A stretch of DNA of 53,802 nt from a virus, in the IMG/VR virus record IMGVR_UViG_3300030107_003607, positions 1 to 53,802 of that record. The stretch is one strand, 5' to 3'. Shown piece after piece: positions 32,918 through 40,590 of the stretch; positions within the stretch are counted from its first letter, which is position 1, and the number at the start of each line of letters is the position of its first letter. Both the position numbers and the translations under genes were made by a program. A model generated the notes under the pieces. It had not been told where the DNA came from, did no database searches, and saw only the letters and a program-made list of their open reading frames with translations.

Positions 32918-33885
32918 AAGATTACAAAATAGCTTGGTTTACAGAGGGTGGATGGCAAGGTAAAGTATCATTAGATAATCCTAATATGAGGAATGATGTA
33001 TCTACTAAATATATTTTAGGAGCTGAACATTATCCTATCTTTCAACTACCACAAGTCCTACAACAAGTTGGTGAGAACTATTTTGATTTTGGTATTGTAA
33101 CTTTGCCAAAGACAAATACAGAACATCTTTTGAAGTTTGATATGGTGGGTGACTTAAAAAAATTATGTAAGAAAACCATTTCAATGCAAGAAGGCCCACA
33201 TTGGTATTTTCAAGACTATACAATGGAACAACAGATTTGGTGGTTCAATGCCCTTACAGAGTTTGATATGTTATTTGCTCATAATCATAAGGATGTAAAT
33301 TATTATAAGGGTATAACTAATAAACCTGTACATAAAATGCCAACACTAATGTTAGCTGAAAGATTGGGTATTGTACCACGAAATGAGTGGGGTGATGCTG
33401 TAGTAATTGGTGGTAATATGGTTAGGTGGTATGGTGGTTTTGATTCTTATGTGGTTGCTCAAGAGTTTGATATGCCAATAGTCGCCCCATCAATGGGTAG
33501 AAAAATTGATAGAGAGGATGAGATGGATATACAACATCTACCATATATGACTTGGATTGATTGGATGAATAATTTAAGTCAGTATCACTCAGCTGTTCAT
33601 CTGATGCCAACTCACGCTGCTGGTACATTTGCATTGAATTGTGCATTTCACGGAATACCTTGTATTGGTTATGAGGGATTAGATACGCAAGAAGAACTTC
33701 ACACACAATTGACAGTAAAAGATGGTGATTTACATTCAGCTAAATTATTAGCCAATAAACTGAAAGATGATGATTTTTATGAAGAATGTAGTAAGAGTTG
33801 TAGAAAGAATTATGAAAACTCACTTTACACAGAGAAAAACTTCGTACCTTATATAACACAAATATTGGAGTCTTTAAATGGATAA
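32908..33885 (+). CDS. Putative GT-B fold glycosyltransferase
   Basis: A 325-residue protein. It opens YKIAWFTEGGWQGKV (Rossmann-like), and the C-terminal half shows VVIGGNMVRWYGGFDSYVVAQEF followed by SAVHLMPTHAAGTFALNCAFHGIPCIGYEGLDTQ near 228-262, which resembles the donor-binding loop of GT-B enzymes in which acidic residues are replaced by THAAGT. It lacks an obvious EGFGL motif, so the family is unclear. Overlaps both neighbours by 8-10 bp. Confidence 0.6.
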   Translation: MGIKDYKIAWFTEGGWQGKVSLDNPNMRNDVSTKYILGAEHYPIFQLPQVLQQVGENYFDFGIVTLPKTNTEHLLKFDMVGDLKKLCKKTISMQEGPHWYFQDYTMEQQIWWFNALTEFDMLFAHNHKDVNYYKGITNKPVHKMPTLMLAERLGIVPRNEWGDAVVIGGNMVRWYGGFDSYVVAQEFDMPIVAPSMGRKIDREDEMDIQHLPYMTWIDWMNNLSQYHSAVHLMPTHAAGTFALNCAFHGIPCIGYEGLDTQEELHTQLTVKDGDLHSAKLLANKLKDDDFYEECSKSCRKNYENSLYTEKNFVPYITQILESLNG

Positions 33886-34123
33886 ATTGCAAGAACTAAT
33901 GACTATTACTATGGAAGAGTGTGGTGAACTAATACAACAATGTAGTAAAGCAATTCGATGTGATAAGTATTACGATAATACTGAATTATTAGAAGAAGTC
34001 GCTGATGTATATACTATGTTAGAATTGATGCACGAATATGATTTGATTAGTTTTAATGATGTCGATATATTAATGGAAAGGAAGAAAGAGAAATTAAAAA
34101 AATGGAGTAAGTTATATGATTGA
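33878..34123 (+). CDS. MazG-like nucleotide pyrophosphohydrolase
   Basis: An 81-residue all-alpha protein of the MazG-like superfamily, which hydrolyses NTPs or dNTPs to monophosphates. Seen: TMEECGELIQQCSKAIR (about 11-27) with the ExxE metal-binding helix, and LLEEVADVYTMLELM (about 38-52) with ExxD, the second half of the site. Its place inside a glycan operon is odd; it may clean up nucleotide pools or act on nucleotide-sugars. Overlaps the upstream gene and the following GT2 gene by 8 bp each. Confidence 0.85.
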   Translation: MDKLQELMTITMEECGELIQQCSKAIRCDKYYDNTELLEEVADVYTMLELMHEYDLISFNDVDILMERKKEKLKKWSKLYD

Positions 34124-35348
34124 TGAGAGAACAATAAGTTTTATACAGCCAAGTAGAAACAATCTAAAATACTTAAAATGGTCTTACAATAGTATCCGTA
34201 AGAATTTAGGATACAGACACGAAATATGTTGGGGTGATGATGCGTCTACTGATGGAACTTGGGAGTGGATGCAAGAGATTGCTGAGAAAGATAAAAATGT
34301 AAAGATACACAGAAACGAAGGACCTGAAAGATTAGGGCATACCATATTATATGATACATTAGTAAAAATGGCAACAACTGATATTGTAATGATTTATCAC
34401 GCCGATATGTACGCCTGTCCTGAGATGGATGAAGCAGTTCTAAAACACTTAAAACGTGGAAAGGTAGTTAGTGCTACTAGGATAGAACCACCACTACATC
34501 CCGATGGTCCTGAAAAAATATTAGTAGACTTTGGCATAGAACCTGAAGAATTTGAAGAACAAAAACTGATGGAATGGTTAGAGGGTGATATGGAAGTATC
34601 TAAAGGTATTGGTAAAACTACAGAGGGTATATTTGCTCCGTGGGCTATATACAAAGATGACTTCTTAGCAATTGGTGGACACGATCCTTTATACGCTCCA
34701 CAATCAAAAGAGGACTCTGATATATTCAATAGGTTTGTATTGGCTGGGTATGAAACAATACAGACTTGGCAAGGGTTTGTATATCATATGACTTGTAGAG
34801 GTAGTAGATTCAAAGATGGTGCTATGAGAAATCCAGCAGGTCAAGTCTTTATGAAAGGTAGAGAATCATCAGAGTGGTTGGCTCAGAATCTAAGGAGTAC
34901 TCGTAACTTTATTCGTAAATGGGGGCATATGGTAAATCACGACCAATTTCTAAAGCCAGTAATACCACCTAAATATGATATAGGATTTGTGGTTGAAAAT
35001 TGTGATAATAATATGCTAAAAGAATTAGAGCCTTGGTGTTCTGATATGTATGGAGATTGGGTTGGTCACAAAGGATTTGGTGTTAATAAATACATTGAAG
35101 AAGAACAACCAAATACAAAGTTTAATTTGAGTAATAAATTACATTCACATCACACAAAACCAATTAATGATGTGGTAGTCAGATTTGACGCACAAAAACT
35201 AACACCACAGAATTTTCAAATTATTATCAAAATGTCCGAACTTTTAACAGATAGTGGTGAGGTTGGTAATATGGAATATGATATATTTAAATTTGAAATT
35301 AAATCACTTAACACATACGAAAAGGAGTTGATAGTATGCGAGTCTTAG
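34116..35348 (+). CDS. Family-2 glycosyltransferase
   Basis: A 410-residue GT2 enzyme. Seen: ISFIQPSRNNLKYLKWSYNSI at the start, EICWGDDASTDGTWEWMQEI near 36 (GDD(A)STDGT is the nucleotide-binding signature), IVMIYHADMYACP near 90 with HAD as the DxD-equivalent, and FLAIGGHDPLYAPQSKEDSDIFNRF near 186 with the ED acceptor-base pair. A further 180 residues after the catalytic domain are not recognised. It overlaps the GalE-like gene by 13 bp. Confidence 0.88.
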   Translation: MIDERTISFIQPSRNNLKYLKWSYNSIRKNLGYRHEICWGDDASTDGTWEWMQEIAEKDKNVKIHRNEGPERLGHTILYDTLVKMATTDIVMIYHADMYACPEMDEAVLKHLKRGKVVSATRIEPPLHPDGPEKILVDFGIEPEEFEEQKLMEWLEGDMEVSKGIGKTTEGIFAPWAIYKDDFLAIGGHDPLYAPQSKEDSDIFNRFVLAGYETIQTWQGFVYHMTCRGSRFKDGAMRNPAGQVFMKGRESSEWLAQNLRSTRNFIRKWGHMVNHDQFLKPVIPPKYDIGFVVENCDNNMLKELEPWCSDMYGDWVGHKGFGVNKYIEEEQPNTKFNLSNKLHSHHTKPINDVVVRFDAQKLTPQNFQIIIKMSELLTDSGEVGNMEYDIFKFEIKSLNTYEKELIVCES

Positions 35349-36253
35349 TAACAGGCGGTGCAGGATTTGTAGGAACTAATTTAGTAAAGAGACTATTGAA
35401 AGATGGTCACGAAGTAATATCAGTAGATAATTATTCCACTGGTAAAAAAGAGAATGAACAAAAAGGTTGTAAATATTACTACAAAGACTTAGCTAATACT
35501 CAATGGTGGGCTTTGTGGGATGAGGATTATTGTGAGTGGTCTTGCGATTGTCAGATAGAGCCAGTTGATGTTATATATCATTTAGCAGCATTACCTAGAA
35601 TTACACCATCATTCAAAAAGCCAGTTGATACATTTAAATCAGGTCCTATGGCGACAATCAATGTATTAGAGTGGGCTAGACATCACGAAACACCTGTAAT
35701 ATATGCTGGTTCTTCATCTGTAACTGGTGATGTATATGCCAATCCTTACACTTTTACTAAGTGGCAGAATGAACATTTATTAGAGTTGTACAATAAGATA
35801 TTTGAATTACCCACATCGATATGTAGATTTTATAATGTGTATGGAGAACACCAAGCAAATGAGGGTAGTTATTGTAATGTGTTAGGAATATTTGAAAGAT
35901 TATATAGTGAGAAAAAGCCACTAACTATTACAGGCGATGGAGAACAAAGAAGAGACTTTACTTATGTTGGTGATATTGTTGATGGATTAGTTAGATGTGG
36001 GGAAGCTCACTTAGATGTGTGGGGTAATAAAGATGTAAATGGGCAATCATTTGAATTGGGTAATGGTAATAATCGTTCTATTAATGAATTGGCTGAAGCC
36101 TTTGGTGATTATCCTACAGAGTATATTGATGCTAGACCAGGTGAAATGAGAGAAACATTGAATACAGATACAAAGGCTCAAGATGTATTGGGTTGGAGAC
36201 CAAACGGAGACATCATAAAATTTATTAAAGAAAATTATGTTTTAGACGAATGA
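35336..36253 (+). CDS. NAD-dependent sugar epimerase/dehydratase (GalE-like)
   Basis: A 305-residue extended SDR like UDP-glucose/GlcNAc 4-epimerases. Seen: VLVTGGAGFVGTNLVKRL (3-20), VDNYSTGKKEN, VIYHLAALPRI near 80, YAGSSSV, the catalytic YTFTK (Tyr-x3-Lys), RFYNVYGE, RRDFTYVGDIVDGLVR and a C-terminal RPGEMRETLNTDTKAQDVLGW block. A CEWSCDC insertion near residue 63 is unusual. It is the last enzyme of the coupled glycan run; only a small ORF follows before a promoter. Confidence 0.9.
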   Translation: MRVLVTGGAGFVGTNLVKRLLKDGHEVISVDNYSTGKKENEQKGCKYYYKDLANTQWWALWDEDYCEWSCDCQIEPVDVIYHLAALPRITPSFKKPVDTFKSGPMATINVLEWARHHETPVIYAGSSSVTGDVYANPYTFTKWQNEHLLELYNKIFELPTSICRFYNVYGEHQANEGSYCNVLGIFERLYSEKKPLTITGDGEQRRDFTYVGDIVDGLVRCGEAHLDVWGNKDVNGQSFELGNGNNRSINELAEAFGDYPTEYIDARPGEMRETLNTDTKAQDVLGWRPNGDIIKFIKENYVLDE

Positions 36254-36486
36254 CATACTATATATTATTAGATATGGATTCCGTAGAAGATATATGGGAT
36301 GATAATATTTTAGGGGAAGAATCCTTTGGAACGTTTTACACAGGTAATGGTTTTGTAGCATTAAATAATATAGTTATGGAAAAGCCAGAGTTATTAGAAA
36401 GTGTTGCCATCATCGATGAACAAAAAACCTCATACTCAGTAGAAGAGTTCTTAGATTTACTAAAAAAGTGGAAAATAAAGTCTTGA
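36250..36486 (+). CDS. Hypothetical acidic protein, 78 residues
   Basis: Not recognised. Strand-like N-terminus (YYILLDMDSVEDIW) followed by alternating segments (FYTGNGFVALNNIVM; ESVAIIDEQKTSYSVEEFLDLLKKW). Its ATG overlaps the GalE-like stop (ATGA), closing the operon. Its TGA stop lies inside the -35 box of the promoter at 36483. Confidence 0.6.
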   Translation: MTYYILLDMDSVEDIWDDNILGEESFGTFYTGNGFVALNNIVMEKPELLESVAIIDEQKTSYSVEEFLDLLKKWKIKS

Positions 36487-36512
36487 CTTATATAGTGTAA
36501 GTTGAGTATATT
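36483..36512 (+). promoter_or_regulatory. Sigma70-type promoter B of the repeated family
   Basis: -35 TTGACT (36483-36488), 18-bp spacer, -10 TATATT (36507-36512), with the family's AAAGTC prefix. The stop of the preceding ORF is embedded in the -35. It would start transcription of the small gene at 36527 and the lipoprotein gene, separating the accessory region from the glycan operon. Confidence 0.82.
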
Positions 36513-36526
36513 TAGGAGAAGTTGAG

Positions 36527-36706
36527 ATGGCATTAGATTATAGAGATTACGAAGAGCTAGAAGATGAAGCTATGGAAGAGTCTCTCAGAACTAAGAAAAA
36601 ACCAAAAAAGAAAAAGAAAAGTTGGAAGGAATTAAATGCAAATGAGCAAACTAAAAGGAATAAAAAGACTGGTAAGTTATGGACTAATCACCCTAATAGG
36701 ATTTAA
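36527..36706 (+). CDS. Small charged protein, 59 residues
   Basis: First ORF after promoter B, with AGGAG (36514-36518) 8 bp before ATG 36527. The N-terminal half is acidic (DYRDYEELEDEAMEESL), then a lysine-rich run (KKKPKKKKKS) and a C-terminus GKLWTNHPNRI. It overlaps the next gene by 71 bp in another frame. No family recognised; strong charge segregation suggests nucleic-acid or protein binding. Confidence 0.6.
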   Translation: MALDYRDYEELEDEAMEESLRTKKKPKKKKKSWKELNANEQTKRNKKTGKLWTNHPNRI

Positions 36707-37190
36707 TTTATTTGTTGGTTGTGAGGACAACAATCAACTTGAACCAATAGAATTTATATTAGAATCTAATTTAACTAAAGATTCTAACGGCTTTTACCAC
36801 TTAGACTTAGACACTACAAAGTGGCAAACTTTGCATAGGATAAGTGGAAATGTTTACAGAAACGGAGAATCTGTAGATGTATTGAAATTTGGATGGTACA
36901 GTTCACACCATTGGATAATCGGAGATGATTATGGTTATGTTATAGCCAATCACGGTTTGAACGATGACTTAGTTTATGTCGCTTATGATACTACATATAT
37001 AACTTGGTTTAGTGGATTCGAAGTTCCTATTGTTAATGGAGCTTCTTATAGTAATGCTGACGGGGAAGTAAATACAATGATGGCGCCCGTAAGAACTATG
37101 TTAGGAGATACTGCTACCATACAATACTCTTTCTACGATGATTGGAGAGGGGAACAAACCGATGGGGTATTTTATGTAATATTTGATTAA
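36636..37190 (+). CDS. Putative phage lipoprotein
   Basis: A 184-residue exported protein. After a basic N-terminus (MQMSKLKGIKRLVSYG), LITLIGFNLFVGC forms a hydrophobic core ending in a lipobox-like FVGC, so the cysteine near residue 29 is a likely lipid anchor; residues EDN follow. The mature part is beta-rich with repeated aromatic strands (GFYHLDLDTTKWQTLHRISGNVY, SSHHWIIGDDYGYVIA). Phage-encoded lipoproteins commonly block superinfecting phages or alter the envelope, but no specific family is recognised. AAGGA lies 6-7 bp upstream of ATG 36636. Confidence 0.75.
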   Translation: MQMSKLKGIKRLVSYGLITLIGFNLFVGCEDNNQLEPIEFILESNLTKDSNGFYHLDLDTTKWQTLHRISGNVYRNGESVDVLKFGWYSSHHWIIGDDYGYVIANHGLNDDLVYVAYDTTYITWFSGFEVPIVNGASYSNADGEVNTMMAPVRTMLGDTATIQYSFYDDWRGEQTDGVFYVIFD

Positions 37191-37201
37191 GGAGTTTTCT
37201 T

Positions 37202-37447
37202 ATGAGGTATGTGTTGGTGGAGCAGGGAACGGATAATATCTGCGACAAAAGTGAATTTAACAGTTTAAAAGAAGCTGAAGAATATTTTAAAGGGATTAAA
37301 AGAATGCCAGAGGAAAAGGACTTCCATAAATTATGGAAAGTTCTCTCTGAAAAGGATTGGAACACCCAAATACATTTGGCATCACGACAAAACAAACAAT
37401 ATGAGTGGTGGAAAGATGATGAGGGTTGGTTAGATATAGACAAATAA
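37202..37447 (+). CDS. Hypothetical protein, 81 residues
   Basis: Not recognised. Good AAGGAG site at 37189-37194. YVLVEQGTDNICDKSEFNSLKEAEEYF looks like a beta-hairpin followed by a helix, and the C-terminus is tryptophan-rich (KLWKVL, YEWWKDDEGWLDID). One base separates its stop from the next ATG. Confidence 0.6.
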   Translation: MRYVLVEQGTDNICDKSEFNSLKEAEEYFKGIKRMPEEKDFHKLWKVLSEKDWNTQIHLASRQNKQYEWWKDDEGWLDIDK

Positions 37448-37448
37448 A

Positions 37449-37616
37449 ATGAGTAAATTAACTAAAGAACAACAAAAAGAATTAGAAATACTAGCAGCCG
37501 AAATAGAGGCTGAGGCTATTCAAATGAAAGTGGACTATGAGAATCATCCATCAGATATGAGTGGAAGTATAGTAGTCGTACACGAAGAATCGGAATACTT
37601 AGACGAGGAAGAGTGA
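37449..37616 (+). CDS. Small acidic protein, 55 residues
   Basis: ORF coupled to the following Mom-like gene (GAGTGA: its TGA overlaps the GTG start). It has a helical, acidic N-terminal half (KEQQKELEILAAEIEAEA) and an acidic end (EESEYLDEEE). It could be a regulator or partner of the Mom-like protein, but this is only a positional guess. Confidence 0.55.
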   Translation: MSKLTKEQQKELEILAAEIEAEAIQMKVDYENHPSDMSGSIVVVHEESEYLDEEE

Positions 37617-38398
37617 AACAATATGTAGACACATCTAAACTATCTGTCAGAGAAATAGATAGGAAGATTGCTAAAAAATTAATAGTTGAGAATCATTACT
37701 CACACCAATGGACAAAGTGCACTCACGCATTAGGTTTATATACCACAACAGGTAGAGAACACTCATTCTTCGATGAACCTGAAGAGAAACTTATTGGTGC
37801 TATATGTTATGGAGACCCAATAGGTAGAAACTCTGGCGCTTCAATATCATTAGCAGTACCGAGAACAGCAGTATTTGAGTTGGTAAGGTTATTTGTATTC
37901 GATGGTTACGGAAGTAATATAGAATCCTATTTGATAGGAGAAAGTTTTAGATGGTTGAAGAAGAATAGGCCAGACATAAAAGCTCTTATATCATATTCAG
38001 ATCCAATGCAAGGTCACGTTGGAACTGTATATCAGGCAACTAATTGGTTATATCAAGGTAATAATATAAGGTGGACAGATAGTTGGTTATTTAAGTTTGA
38101 AGAGGATGGTAAGTGGCAGCACGGAAGAACCATATTTCCTTATTATGGAACTAATGACATAAAGAAAATGAAAGGGTTGGTTGAGAAAGATTTTTGGATA
38201 AAGAAAGAAGTGAAGAAACACAGATATGTTTATCTATTAGGAACAAAAGGTGAAAGGAAGAAAGCGTTAAAGAAAGTAAAACATCCAATACTACCATATC
38301 CTAAAACATCGGATATGATAGAGTCGGAAGTAATAAAAGTAAAAGTTCATAACTTTGGTAAGATTAAAGGAGAACAACAATGGAATGGTCAACAATAG
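37613..38398 (+). CDS. Mom-like DNA-modification protein (copy 3)
   Basis: A 261-residue protein colinear with copy 1 at 2059-2823: NHYS at 27-30, FELVRLF, DGYGSNIES, SYSDP, GTVYQATNWLYQG, KKEVKKHRYVYLLGTK and a PYPK tail all align in order. It starts at GTG 37613, overlapping the upstream stop. A C-terminal extension (VKVHNFGKIKGEQQ) goes beyond copy 1. Family knowledge: phage Mu Mom makes N6-(carbamoylmethyl)adenine, masking DNA from restriction. A third copy 32 kb away from the other two suggests either different target sequences or different timing; whether it is active is not shown. Confidence 0.76.
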   Translation: MKQYVDTSKLSVREIDRKIAKKLIVENHYSHQWTKCTHALGLYTTTGREHSFFDEPEEKLIGAICYGDPIGRNSGASISLAVPRTAVFELVRLFVFDGYGSNIESYLIGESFRWLKKNRPDIKALISYSDPMQGHVGTVYQATNWLYQGNNIRWTDSWLFKFEEDGKWQHGRTIFPYYGTNDIKKMKGLVEKDFWIKKEVKKHRYVYLLGTKGERKKALKKVKHPILPYPKTSDMIESEVIKVKVHNFGKIKGEQQWNGQQ

Positions 38399-38595
38399 CT
38401 TGGGTATGGTTAGGTATAATGATTGGCACTATATTTGGTGTAGTCGTTAGTGGTTTATTAGGTGCTAGTAAATTTGGAGAGTTAGAGGCTGAGAATTTAC
38501 ATCTGAAATTTGTAAGAGACTCACTAAAAGAGGAAATATTCAGATTAGATAATAGAGTCAAACCAAAGCCAAGAAAGCGAAGAAAAAAGGCTTGA
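38380..38595 (+). CDS. Single-pass membrane protein with coiled coil
   Basis: A 71-residue protein with one N-terminal membrane span (IAWVWLGIMIGTIFGVVVSGLLG), then a coiled-coil-like helix (FGELEAENLHLKFVRDSLKEEI) and a very basic tail (KPKPRKRRKKA). This is the plan of spanin- or holin-like accessory proteins, yet no family is recognised. AAAGGAG lies 6 bp upstream and it overlaps the Mom-like gene by 19 bp. Its stop lies in the -35 of the promoter at 38592. Confidence 0.62.
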   Translation: MEWSTIAWVWLGIMIGTIFGVVVSGLLGASKFGELEAENLHLKFVRDSLKEEIFRLDNRVKPKPRKRRKKA

Positions 38596-38621
38596 TAAAA
38601 ATATTTCTATATATTTATTTA
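38592..38621 (+). promoter_or_regulatory. Weaker promoter C of the repeated family
   Basis: TTGATA (38592-38597), 18-bp spacer, TATTTA (38616-38621), preceded by AAAAAAGGC as at 42780-42789. Boxes deviate from consensus but spacing and flank match. The gene at 38666 would be its first target. An overlapping TATATTTAT string makes the exact -10 uncertain. Confidence 0.5.
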
Positions 38622-38665
38622 TAAGTTAAAAAACTGCAGAATATAACTTAAATGGAGATCGAATA

Positions 38666-38947
38666 GTGAATCAACAAGACCGGAAGGAATTTGAGATAGT
38701 ACATTTAAAGATAGATGAACTCAAAAGTGACATTTTAAAATTACAAGCAGATATGGAAAAGGCTCATCTTAAAACCGATGACTCTCTCAGTTTCATTAAA
38801 GAAAATCTATTCAATCCCAATGAAGGCCTTTGGGCTGAAACAAAACAAAATAGTCAATTCAGAGAATCTGCTGGTAAGTGGAGAAGTATGATTGGCGCTG
38901 GTTTTATTGGGCTGTTCTTTAAACAGCTATATGACGTTTTCGGATAA
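38666..38947 (+). CDS. Small coiled-coil/membrane protein
   Basis: A 93-residue protein starting at GTG 38666, with GGAG 8 bp upstream. An N-terminal coiled coil (FEIVHLKIDELKSDILKLQADMEK) is followed by a polar linker and a short hydrophobic C-terminal span (SMIGAGFIGLFFKQLYDVF). The layout resembles XhlA/holin-associated membrane proteins, but identity is not certain. It overlaps the next gene by 17 bp. Confidence 0.62.
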   Translation: MNQQDRKEFEIVHLKIDELKSDILKLQADMEKAHLKTDDSLSFIKENLFNPNEGLWAETKQNSQFRESAGKWRSMIGAGFIGLFFKQLYDVFG

Positions 38948-39422
38948 AATATCACCAATAAACTTAGAATCTTTTCTCAATATGACTGTTGTCACGGGTC
39001 ATGGTGGGAAAGAAGTCGTTAATTTAGATGGCAAGTTAAAGACTGTCAGAGAATTAGTTGATTATTGGAATCCTCAAAGAATACAACAAACTATAGATAA
39101 ACTATCAATGGGTAAAAATAAAGAGACAATGGAGAAAGCTGGTTCATTTGATTTTTGCCGTAATCCACAATATTTAAATTGTATGGTGGCTGGCTTCAGA
39201 CATAATGTAGCAAACCACCACGAAGTTGGTTGGGATAAGATGACTAAAGAATATTATGATTCATTAGAACCAATGAGTGATGAAGAGATAGAGATATACC
39301 TAAGAGAGAATCCAGTGGAGTTTGACAAAGGACATATACATAGCTCGTATCACAGAGCTTGTGCTATGGTTGGTAGATTAATAAAAGGTCAAAAATATAT
39401 ACCATTTTATGTACGAGAATAA
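38931..39422 (+). CDS. Hypothetical protein, ParB/Srx-like end
   Basis: A 163-residue protein; ATG 38931 is chosen because upstream in-frame methionines lie deep in the previous gene. The C-terminus GHIHSSYHRACAMVGRLIKGQKYIPFYV recalls the DGHHR...YIPF segment of ParB/sulfiredoxin-fold proteins, while the middle (FCRNPQYLNCMVAGFRHNVANHHEVGW) is not recognised. It overlaps the next ORF by 14 bp. The possible fold assignment is weak. Confidence 0.5.
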   Translation: MTFSDKISPINLESFLNMTVVTGHGGKEVVNLDGKLKTVRELVDYWNPQRIQQTIDKLSMGKNKETMEKAGSFDFCRNPQYLNCMVAGFRHNVANHHEVGWDKMTKEYYDSLEPMSDEEIEIYLRENPVEFDKGHIHSSYHRACAMVGRLIKGQKYIPFYVRE

Positions 39423-39930
39423 GGATTGGATTTGGATGATGCCCCACGGAGACATAACACGAGTAAAGTATTTAGATGAGGTAAATATGCCAAAGGATGA
39501 GTTTGCTATATGCCAGTCTAGCATATTAGCTCTGATGGGTATAAGGGATAATGAAGATTTAGATATAATAACACCCAATGAACCAACTAAACGAACTGAA
39601 CCACACACCGAACATTCTTTATCTGCTTGGGGGCGTGGTAGTACAAATGGTCACGTTGAGTCGGTTCATCCATATGAATATGGTATAGATAATATAGAAG
39701 ATAGTAGTTTCAAATTCAAAGGTTATAATTTCCTATATCCTAAGTACTATTTCAGATATAAGAAAGTGCCACCAATGGGTGACCAAAACGATTGGGAAAG
39801 GGATATATCAGATTGGAAAGGTATAGTAGAATTCTTTGATATTAGTAGTCACTTAGACTATCCATTTAATCAGCTAACAGAAGAACAATTAGGAGTCGAA
39901 TATCTCAAAAGATATACAGAAACTCTTTGA
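39409..39930 (+). CDS. Nucleotidyltransferase-like protein
   Basis: A 173-residue protein. DEFAICQSSILALMGIRDNEDLDIITPNEP (about 30-59) looks like the core of a minimal nucleotidyltransferase: the pattern G-SS-x-LA-x-x-GIR-DN-x-DLDI with the DxD pair, as in LicD-like and aminoglycoside-type transferases. The rest has tryptophan-rich segments and a C-terminal FDISSHLDYPFNQLTEEQLGVEYL. The following kinase-like frame is open from 39893, inside this gene, and enters only 20 bp after its stop. Family not certain; nucleotidyl transfer to a sugar or protein is inferred. Confidence 0.55.
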   Translation: MYENKDWIWMMPHGDITRVKYLDEVNMPKDEFAICQSSILALMGIRDNEDLDIITPNEPTKRTEPHTEHSLSAWGRGSTNGHVESVHPYEYGIDNIEDSSFKFKGYNFLYPKYYFRYKKVPPMGDQNDWERDISDWKGIVEFFDISSHLDYPFNQLTEEQLGVEYLKRYTETL

Positions 39931-39949
39931 ATGGGTAGATGAGAGAGAA

Positions 39950-40423
39950 GTGGTAGATTTGGGTATGCACGGTGGGTTTGCTCATCGTGGTATGTATAAG
40001 ATAGATAATCAATGGATAATGAAAATAACTGATTTGAGAGAGTATGAAATCACTAAGAATCTGCAAGGACATAATAATATAGTATCTATGATGCCAATGT
40101 CTCGTAGGAGTGGTAAATACGCTTCGGTGGTTATGGAGTATTGTTCTAAAGGTAGTCTATCTAAATGTGATATTGTAGAGCTCGGTAAAGAGAGTGTAAT
40201 AGATAATATAACGAGAGGTGTGGGATATATGCTGAGTAAGGGATATATACAGAACGACTTGTGGAGAGAAAGAGGAGAACACCTTAGTAATTTTTTTGTG
40301 AGAAAGAACGGAACTGTTGTATTGGGTGACTTTGGTAATATCAGTAAGGTTACTAACAAAAATCTAATAGAATTAATGAAACAACTGGATAATATAATTA
40401 AACATATCAATATATATTATTGA
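39950..40423 (+). CDS. Miniature protein-kinase-like phosphotransferase
   Basis: A 157-residue protein with compressed kinase motifs: a glycine-rich start (GMHGGFAHRGMYKI), Lys25 in WIMKIT, VVMEYCSKGSL as hinge, QNDL with catalytic-type Asp103, HLSNFFV with Asn114, and GDFGN (126-130) as the metal-binding DFG. A normal kinase domain is about 250 residues, so the C-lobe is cut short. The GTG start at 39950 is weakly supported (GAGAGAGAA precedes it); the frame is open upstream to 39893, overlapping the nucleotidyltransferase-like gene. It may phosphorylate a sugar, antibiotic-like molecule or host protein. Confidence 0.58.
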   Translation: MVDLGMHGGFAHRGMYKIDNQWIMKITDLREYEITKNLQGHNNIVSMMPMSRRSGKYASVVMEYCSKGSLSKCDIVELGKESVIDNITRGVGYMLSKGYIQNDLWRERGEHLSNFFVRKNGTVVLGDFGNISKVTNKNLIELMKQLDNIIKHINIYY

Positions 40424-40590
40424 GGGGTGTCAATGGCGGGAGACACCGAAAACGCGTGTGAATACGTGTGTCGCTTAATTTCTTTGACACCATAGGTAAA
40501 ATCTCTAACGAGATTTCACCGAATAGTATTACTTAATGGTATATCATAGAGCTTTCCAATTAGAGGAAATGCTCGGTTTGGAGATTAGTT
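40424..40590 (+). ncRNA. Structured intergenic region, putative RNA
   Basis: A 167-bp gap with strong secondary structure. GGTGTC (40426-40431) pairs with GACACC (40442-40447), or GGTGTCAA (40426-40433) with TTGACACC (40484-40491), so two mutually exclusive helices exist. A hairpin 40495-40505/40510-40520 has loop TAAC and ten pairs with one mismatch. A third, GAGC-TTTCC (40549-40557) with GGAAA-T-GCTC (40565-40574), closes on a 7-base loop. ACCGA (40518-40522) can also pair with TCGGT (40573-40577). No tRNA fold fits. It may be a leader for the gene at 40591 or an independent RNA. Confidence 0.5.
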
